From Monoraphidium neglectum (taxonomy: Eukaryota; Chlorophyta; Chlorophyceae; Sphaeropleales; Selenastraceae), in assembly GCF_000611645.1 (NCBI RefSeq), contig NW_014012844.1:1-14336 (forward strand): a stretch of 14,336 nucleotides of DNA, given 5' to 3'. Shown in pieces: positions 8,429-14,336 of the stretch. Position numbers and translations under genes: made by a program. The notes under the pieces are model-generated. The model worked only from the letters and a program-made list of their open reading frames with translations. It did no database searches and had not been told where the DNA came from. Position 1 is the stretch's first letter; each line of letters starts with the position of its first letter.

Positions 8429-8840
8429 ACAGTGGCTCAGCGCCGGCCCAGCCCGCCGTGCAGTACGCGCATGCCCTCTGTGAATGTCATTGGCGTTTCA
8501 GTGGACAAACCCAGTCATTACCACGGGCATGGCTACGCGCAACACCACGAGCATGACGCTTAGGGAGGGATTTACCCAGACCACAACCAGCCCGAAGCAT
8601 GCAACGGATGCTGCGTCCCATGGTAGCAGATCTTGCTGGAACACATGAGCATGTCCACGAAAGGGACTAGCACATGGGCGGCCTGGCAGTTGCTCCGCGC
8701 AAAAGCGTGCGTGATAGGCAGCACGCGCTGATTGGCCCCAGGCAACACACGCGGCCAGGGGTGTGCAGGACCCCACTTGGACCCTGCACAACAAACCTGC
8801 TTTCACGCCTGTCCCTGCCTCAACCTCCATCAATTGCGCC

Positions 8841-11001
8841 TCACTGGCGGCCCTCCCCGCCTTGGCGGGCTGCTTGCCGCCTCGCCACGAGCTCCGCTGC
8901 CCACGCCTTCCTGTGGATGGCCCCCGCAACGGCGGCACGCATGTTTGGTGGGGGTTGGGCGGTCGCACCGTCGGCTGCAAAGCGACCTGTAAGAACCACG
9001 ATCACAGGCAGGCAAGCTCTGCCTCCCACTCTTGCACCGCCCGCGCGCTGCCCATTCCGCATGGCGGTGCTCAGCGCCTGCTGCTGCCCTCAGCCTTGAT
9101 TCCAATGACCCTGCAGGTCCAGGCGCCCCAAACAGCAAGCTTTACAGCCATAGTGAAGCGCGCTGCCCTGCAGCAGGCAGCACCCACCCCGTTTCTGTCT
9201 TGAACTTGCCGGCAGTTGAATCGAAAAACTGCTGCAGCTCCAGCCCCTGCGCCTGCTCATACTCGTGGGCCTGAACGCAGCAGACACGACAAAGACGTTG
9301 CGAAACGAGGTTGCAAGAGTTGGGAGCAGGTAAAAGTAGGGCGCCAGCACTTGCGTATTGGTGCAAAGCGTGAGCCACTTCTACAAAAGCCGCGCCATCT
9401 GCACGACAGCTGCCCAGAACCGCACCGCTGCCGCGTGGGCGCCTGCGGCTGAGCATGTGACAGCCCATCACCTGCACGATCATCTCCAGTTTGTCGAAGT
9501 CCTTGACCAGGTGCGCCTCACGGCTGGACTGCGCCTCGTACTCGCGCCACAGCTCGGCGACCTCCCCGGCTGGCGGCCAAATCGCATGGGGCATGCTTTT
9601 GCATTGGATGAAGTGCAGCCTATGCAGAGCGCAGCGCAACAACATGCGGCTGTGCCTGCCTGGGTGAGTGCTGAGTCAGCCGGGAACCAAAGGGCAGCAC
9701 GCACTAAGCACGCGCCCTGGGCGGGGCCGCGCCCCAGGTTGATTGCACACTTGCACAGCGGCATGCGCACGGCCCCTATGTCTGCAAGCGCTTTGCGGTC
9801 GTGACTGCGTCTCACCCGCCTGCGTCTCGCGCCCGAGCATCTCCTGAATGCGGCCCACCGCCTCCGCCTCCATCGCATGCTTGTCCGCATCGCTCACGCC
9901 GCAGTGGGGGGTGATGTCACCGACCAGTGACTCAGCCACGTCATGCACGAGCGCCATCTTGATGCACCTGGGGGTGGCGGGGGTTCGTCAGCCGCGTCGC
10001 CGTACGTGGCTTGGGAAGTATTGCGTTTTGCGCAGCGCCAGAGTGCGTCGTGTTGCTGTTAACGCTGCCGTGAATGGTCAGCTCAGTAGGGCAGGTGCTG
10101 ACAAAACCGTGTTGGGAGCTGGCGTGCGGCGAGAGGAGGGTACGTACAGTGCGCTACGCTGCGCAGCGTGCGGCGCGGTGCGTGATGCAGGGCTGCGGGG
10201 CGTCACCTGACGGTGTCGACGCCGACGGCGCCGCCGTCACCCAGGATGAGTGACATCATCCCCATGCGGTACATGTGATCTGGGGTGGACGGTTTGGGGA
10301 GGTTCTGTTTTGGTGGGGGAGGGGGGGGGGCAGCACTGCGCCAAAGTAATGACGCCTCAAATGGGAGGCGCAGCCACAGGGATTGCTCAAGGTGGCGCCA
10401 GGGGGTTGCCGGATTGCGTGGCTAGCTGATCGGGGACACCAGCGGATCATGGCCGGATAGCAACTCCTGCGCGGATCGTATGCGCATGCGCACCTGCAAT
10501 GCTCTCGGGCTGCTGCACGTTGCACCTGACCCATCCGGTGCGTTTGGTGGTCTGGCAAGAGGGGGGGGGCGAGGGAGGCGCATGGCATCGGACATTCGGG
10601 GTGTTGATGCGGACCCGAGCTCATGGCGGCGCCGCTGCAGCCGCTGCGCTCTCAGTTGGCTGGGCCAAAGTGCTGGGCCCTCGACGGTTTTTGCGGAGGG
10701 AGCAGTTGCAATGCTTCTGCAGGAACCAAAGCGCGGCTGCGCACACCTTAAGCTTCTGCAATAGCAAGAGGAAGTCAATCGCAGACTTGGGGCTCGGGAC
10801 CCGCGTTGCCCCAGCCCCCTCCGCCGCGGAGACCACGGGTGCTCCTGCTGCTGCGCTTCTGTCTTCGCTAGGGCCGGACGCCTGAGCTGACATTGTCCTG
10901 CGAGCTGCAAAACCCGCTGATGCTGCTTGTGTTCTACAAATATGCCGCCAGCCGTGCGCTGAGAGGACTGCAGGCGCAAAGCGGCAGCCAGCCGAGAGCA
11001 T
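8841..11001 (-). CDS. HDDC2: HD-domain 5'-nucleotidase, HDDC2/YfbR family, seven exons
   Basis: Exons are 11001-10747, 10551-10494, 10279-10207, 9967-9816, 9569-9472, 9270-9188 and 8910-8841, joined in phases 0, 1, 2, 1, 0 and 2. HDDC2/YfbR enzymes remove phosphate from (deoxy)nucleoside monophosphates using a metal held by His, His-Asp and Asp. Numbering from the inner Met at 10893 (226 residues): [32 protein letters not shown] (H70), [16 protein letters not shown] (H101, D102, D110), [11 protein letters not shown] (D167/D169), FFDSTAGKF and [12 protein letters not shown]. All expected metal ligands are present. The last junction (ACGGG|G) recreates the conserved TGKAW. Starting at 11001 adds 36 residues ([12 protein letters not shown]...RRT) that look like an organelle presequence, giving 262 residues; an in-frame ATG also exists at 11073. 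Which start is used decides the location of the enzyme. Confidence 0.94.
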
Positions 11002-11316
11002 CAAGCGCAGTCTTTGCGGCGGGTGCGTGCTGTATCGCACCCTACACGTTGCAGGTTTACGTTGAGCCACCAAGAATCTGCTTCTTTGGCATGCAGGGAC
11101 AGGCTATGATCAATTAGTCTCTACTGCAGCTGATCTCGAAGCACACCTGGTGACAAAGTGAGAGGATAGACAATTTGTCGAGGGTAATTGTCGCCTACTG
11201 TGAGCGTGTATCAAAATTCATAATTGACATATTCCTGTATGGTACGAAGCACATTTTGTGATCGCTACCGTATGCCTGGGAGCAGCAACGGTATCAACAA
11301 ACCCACCACACCGTAG
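11002..11316. promoter_or_regulatory. Probable shared bidirectional promoter
   Basis: This gap of 315 bp (up to 456 bp depending on the starts used) separates the divergent HDDC2-like and folate-receptor-like genes. It is clearly AT-richer than the exons, most so at about 11200-11240 (TCAAAATTCATAATTGACAT). No clear TATA box or named motif can be assigned. The proposal that it drives both genes rests only on the head-to-head layout. Confidence 0.5.
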
Positions 11317-13202
11317 ATGCTTAGGAGCGATCTCACATCACCGATTGACATGATCAAAGCATGCCAGGAGCAGTGGCGGCGTCGCCGTCGCCGCCAGCAG
11401 CCCTCGCCAGCCTCTGCGCTGCTCTCGACACGGCCGGCCGCTGCGCTGCAGGTGCCGCCGTTGCTGCCACTGCTACTGCTGCTGCTCGCCCCCTGTCAGC
11501 GTGCGCTGGCACAGGAAGCCCTGTGCCAGCCCGGCCTGATCAAGCTGGAGGAGCCAAGGGGGCCGCCTGCGCGGGTGCAGCTGCCCTTCTGCAAGGAGTT
11601 TGGCTGCAGCTGCTGCGCCTCGCGGCACGCCCTGTCTATCGCGCGCGCCTTCTCGCGCACCACCGACGGCGGCGACACTAGCGACGCGTGCGTTGCGGCG
11701 CTGCGGCTGCTGGCGTGCCGGCCCTGCGACCCGGAGGTGGGTGCTGCTGTGCTGTTCGCCGTTTGTCATCCTGTATCAAATTGCTTTGTCAAATCGCTTA
11801 TCGCAAGACGCACGCAGGGGCACATCGCCAGGTGCGCTTGTAAGCCGGCCTGCGCCCCTCTCAAACGCGATCGCAGGTCGGCGTCGGCTCAAAACCAGCA
11901 GTTTGTCTGCAAACCTGCGACGCCACGTTTGACGCCTGCAGAGAGGTGCGGCGCTGCGTGCTGCCCCCATGGCGGTGCTGGCGCCGCTGCGCTGCCGCCC
12001 CATTGTCAGCAGCCGCCTTGTATGCTGCACACACCACCATCAACACGCGAACGCGGGGCCCAAGGTCTCTGGCGGCTCCCCCACAGTACGGCCTGGTGAC
12101 CTGATGCTCCGCATACAGCTGTTCTTGGCACTAAATGATGTTCACACGCGGCACCCCAAACGACACGCCCCAGGATTTCTTCACTTTCTCGGAGTCCTCG
12201 GGCTCCCTGGCGCCCTGCGGCTCGGAGACCGCCGGCGCGCTGGTCTGCAGCACGCTGAGTCAGCACGTCTCCGGCGGCCGGGGCTACTGCGAGGCCATGG
12301 GTGCGCGGGGGGCGATGCGCAGCGCAGCACACAGCGCATGCGGCTGCGGGTTCGACTACATGCGTCGCGCAGCAGGCGAGGGCACAAATGGGCCTGAAAG
12401 CTCTCGAACCTTACTACCTTCCACCATCTTAGTGCTGCACGCAGCCTTGTTTCATAGCCATGCATGGCACAATCCGTCACGATCGCGCACAAAACCACCC
12501 GGTGCACCAACAGGGTGGGCGGTCGCGGAGGAGCAGCCCTGTTACAATGGCAGCGTCAGCAGCGAGGCCGCTGACCAACTGTGCGCGGCCAGCGACGCGG
12601 CGGCAGAGGGGCGCAAGCAGCGGCAGCAGCAGCGCCGGCAGCGCGGGCGGCGGCGCGGCGGCGGCGGCAGCGGTGGCGCCTGGGCCGGCAGCGCGCTGGC
12701 GTGGCTGGCGTCGTCACCGGCGGAAGTGCAGAGGGCGGCGGCGGGCGGCGCGATGCTGCTGGCGGCGGGCGCGCTGCTGCTTGCGACCGCGCTGGCGGGG
12801 CGGCTGGCTGCGCAGCAGGTGGGTTGCACCTTGCGCGCCACCAATCCCGCTGCCGCGTCCTTTGCGTCTGCTTCCGGCTGCACCTGTCCCCGGCAGGCTC
12901 GGATGCTGCGTTTCCCCGGTCGATAACCATATCATTTGTCGATCGAAAACCAGAGCGGCCTTGATTGGCGATGATCCAACCCCAACACGCGACCGCCTCA
13001 CCCTTTGCAGCGGCGGCGGGCTGTCTTCAGGCGTCTCCGACTCGGCGGCGGCGACACGGGCGGCGGCGGCGGCGGCGGCGGCAGCGGCGTGGTATCAGCG
13101 GAAGACCAGCGGCAGGCTCAGCTGCAGGCGGCGCGCATGCGCGAGGCCACGGCGCGAGCGGCAGTAGTGCGAGCGGCGAAAGCAAAGGCGGGCAAGAGCT
13201 AG
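11317..13202 (+). CDS. Folate-receptor-like Cys-rich protein with signal peptide and one TM helix, five exons
   Basis: Exons are 11317-11736, 11877-11945, 12174-12300, 12514-12818 and 13011-13202 (phases 0, 0, 1, 0). Two in-frame starts exist, 11317 (just after a TAG) and 11350; the second suits the signal peptide better and gives 359 residues. Numbering from it: hydrophobic VPPLLPLLLLLLAP (35-48), then LPFCKEFGCSCCASRHAL, SDACVAALRLLACRPCDPE|VGVG, AVCLQTCDATFDACRE and later paired Cys. This CC...CxxCDP.VG...VC...CD...AC spacing is that of folate receptor-like domains, also seen in HHIP-like proteins and plant proteins of unknown role. An NGS glycosylation site is at 206. An Arg/Gln/Gly-rich linker (227-245) leads to a hydrophobic helix (about 268-290), then a basic, poly-Gly, Ala-rich tail, so type I topology is inferred. 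Ligand unknown; folate binding is not shown. No TGTAA was found after the stop. Confidence 0.78.
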
Positions 13203-13539
13203 CGGCCGGCGACGCCCGTCGTGGTGGCAGATGGCAGGCCTGATGCGCTCTGCTGCCGCAAGCCGCCTTGGACGGGGCTGATTTTGTTGGTGCAAAGTTG
13301 CGTCCTGCCCCGCTATTGCGGCGGCTGCACAACTGACCAACGTTGCAGCAGATTGTGGTTTTTGCTGCTGGAAGTGCAGGCATCACCATCCTGTGTGCCC
13401 GTCACTGCTATGTACAGCAACGTGCGAAAAATACCCCTGGCTTGTACTGTAGCATGCATACGGCACGATTGATGTGGGACTTGCGGTTACAAAATAGTAA
13501 CTCCAGCGTGCTTCCTGGCAACGCACCCTGGAGAAGTTG
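13203..13539. other. Convergent intergenic region
   Basis: Tail-to-tail gap of 337 bp between the folate-receptor-like gene and the coiled-coil gene. Apart from the minus-strand poly(A) signal at 13487-13491, no feature was found; the sequence is less GC-biased than the exons. Confidence 0.6.
13487..13491 (-). terminator. TGTAA poly(A) signal (minus strand)
   Basis: TTACA on the plus strand, 49-53 nt beyond the stop of the coiled-coil gene. This is a usual distance for an algal 3' end and supports the stop at 13540. Confidence 0.55.
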
Positions 13540-14147
13540 TCATTGCTTTTTCGCGCCGTTGGCACCCGATGCCGTAGACAGCACCCTGGCGCCCGCGGGC
13601 ACGGCCCCGGCAGCTGCCGAGCCGGCGGCTGCCGCCCCCTCCAGCTGTGCGAGCCGCGCCGCCAGCGCCTGCTGCCTGTCCTGCAGCTCCCGCTCGAGCG
13701 CTGAGCGCTCCTCGTCCACCCTCCGCACCACCAGCTGCTCCACAGCTTCCTCCAGAGTCTGCGGCTTCTGCGTTTGGGTGACAAAACGCCTTCGATCAGA
13801 AAGTTCGGGCTGTGTGGCGTGCTGCTTAGGAGGGTTGGCAGGCTGGACGGGTTAGTGCAGCAAGTGCAGGTGCTGCTGTATGCACACTCGAATCATTTGA
13901 ACAAGCTGCCTGATGGCAGTTTGTCCCTGCTACCAACCTTGGAGAGCTGCTCCTGCCTCGCTGCCGCCTCCTCCCCCCGCCGCCGCTCTGCCTCCGCCTC
14001 TGCGGCCGCCTCTCGCGAAGCCGCCTCGGCCGCCGCAGCAGCTCGCGCCGCCTCCTCGCGGTGCGACGCGTCGGCCGCGAGCTTTTCGCGCCACTCGTCC
14101 TCTGGCAGGGCCATTTCCAAGGGCGTAGCTGCCATGGGCGCTTCCAC
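13540..14147 (-). CDS. Coiled-coil protein of unknown function, 3' part, two exons seen
   Basis: Exons are 14147-13938 and 13767-13540, with a 170-bp phase-0 intron (AAG|GTTGGT donor, ACGCAG acceptor) and TGA at 13542-13540. The 145 residues seen include WREKLAADASHREEAARAAA, a long Ala/Glu/Arg-rich helix (REAAAEAEAERRRGEEAAARQEQL), then KPQTLEEAVEQLVVRRVDEERSALERELQDRQQALAARLAQLE (written here with its start at exon 2) and a flexible Ala/Gly tail ending GAKKQ. The heptad-like spacing of Leu/Val/Ala suggests a coiled coil. The CAG acceptor at 14150-14148 argues for more exons to the right; a possible donor follows 14327. Translation could instead start at ATG 14135. I do not recognise the family. 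Confidence 0.55.
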
Positions 14148-14336
14148 CTGCGCGCAAGCACACCACATGTGACACGCTTGCATGCACATCATATGCACCG
14201 AGAAATTGTGAGTGGGTATTCGGTCGATGTTGCTTGGGCGTTCGTCATTATCTACGTGGCTCAGGTGCATCCAATTCATGCTGCTGTGCGTGCAGGACGC
14301 CGCGTCGTCCGCTGACGCCCACGCACGGCTCTGGTC
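14148..14336. other. Right-edge sequence, probably intron of the coiled-coil gene
   Basis: On the minus strand this runs into the CAG acceptor of the exon at 14147. A GTGCGT donor-like site begins at 14326, so the last ten bases of the window may be the end of an upstream exon; too little is visible to translate it with confidence. Confidence 0.3.

Larger units (their letters stand above)
7928..8840. other. Intergenic region: APC10 promoter and HDDC2 3' flank
   Basis: No gene seen. Both flanking genes are on the minus strand. The part next to APC10 (about 8030-8160) is AT-richer and probably its 5' UTR and promoter. TTACA at 8142-8146 (minus-strand TGTAA) is the only copy found in this region downstream of the HDDC2-like gene, 695 nt past its stop, which would imply a long 3' UTR. 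A 36-bp-period direct repeat lies at 8373-8428. Confidence 0.5.

Noticed and set aside
3759..11001. Operon of three same-strand genes
   Set aside because: Each gene is split by introns, they are 0.9-1.0 kb apart, and their functions are unrelated; same-strand order is enough explanation.
13011..13202. Separate small gene with a poly-Gly product
   Set aside because: The segment follows a good CTTTGCAG acceptor and joins in phase to the exon ending at 12818, giving the tail of the membrane protein.
1..14336. CRISPR array, tRNA, rRNA, transposase or integrase
   Set aside because: No regularly spaced repeats with unique spacers, no cloverleaf noticed by eye, and no mobile-element protein motif in any frame; a covariance-model scan was not possible.

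Overview
The window looks like nuclear DNA of a GC-rich green alga, most likely a Chlorella/Coccomyxa-type trebouxiophyte (lineage inferred). Every recognisable gene is split by short GT-AG introns, mostly 125-280 bp. Exons join in phase into plant-like eukaryotic proteins, third codon positions are strongly G/C, and the chlorophyte poly(A) signal TGTAA appears near several gene ends. Nothing resembles a bacterial operon, phage, CRISPR array or insertion sequence.

Layout, left to right. At 298-1317 (+) is the 3' part of a pterin-4a-carbinolamine dehydratase-like gene, whose 722-bp intron is swollen by CA microsatellites. A 2.4-kb GC-rich stretch follows (1318-3758) with one orphan exon-like segment. 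Three minus-strand genes come next: a plastid-type HAD phosphatase (5508-3759, 3 exons), anaphase-promoting complex subunit 10 (7927-6493, 5 exons) and an HDDC2/YfbR-type HD-domain 5'-nucleotidase (11001-8841, 7 exons). A 315-bp AT-richer gap separates the HDDC2 gene from a divergent plus-strand gene (11317-13202, 5 exons) for a secreted or membrane folate-receptor-like Cys-rich protein. At the right edge is the 3' part of a minus-strand coiled-coil protein gene (14147-13540, at least 2 exons).

I assembled the gene models by hand from splice sites, reading phase and remembered family consensus. They share no obvious pathway: pterin recycling or Rubisco assembly, riboflavin-type phosphatase, cell-cycle ubiquitin ligase, nucleotide salvage, and cell-surface binding. 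I see no new multi-gene system. The best leads are within single genes: an APC10 that ends one residue short of the usual C-terminal Arg, a GC-AG intron in the same gene, a HAD protein lacking the motif III lysine and carrying a long low-complexity tail, and inverted CA/GT microsatellite arms around the last dehydratase exon.
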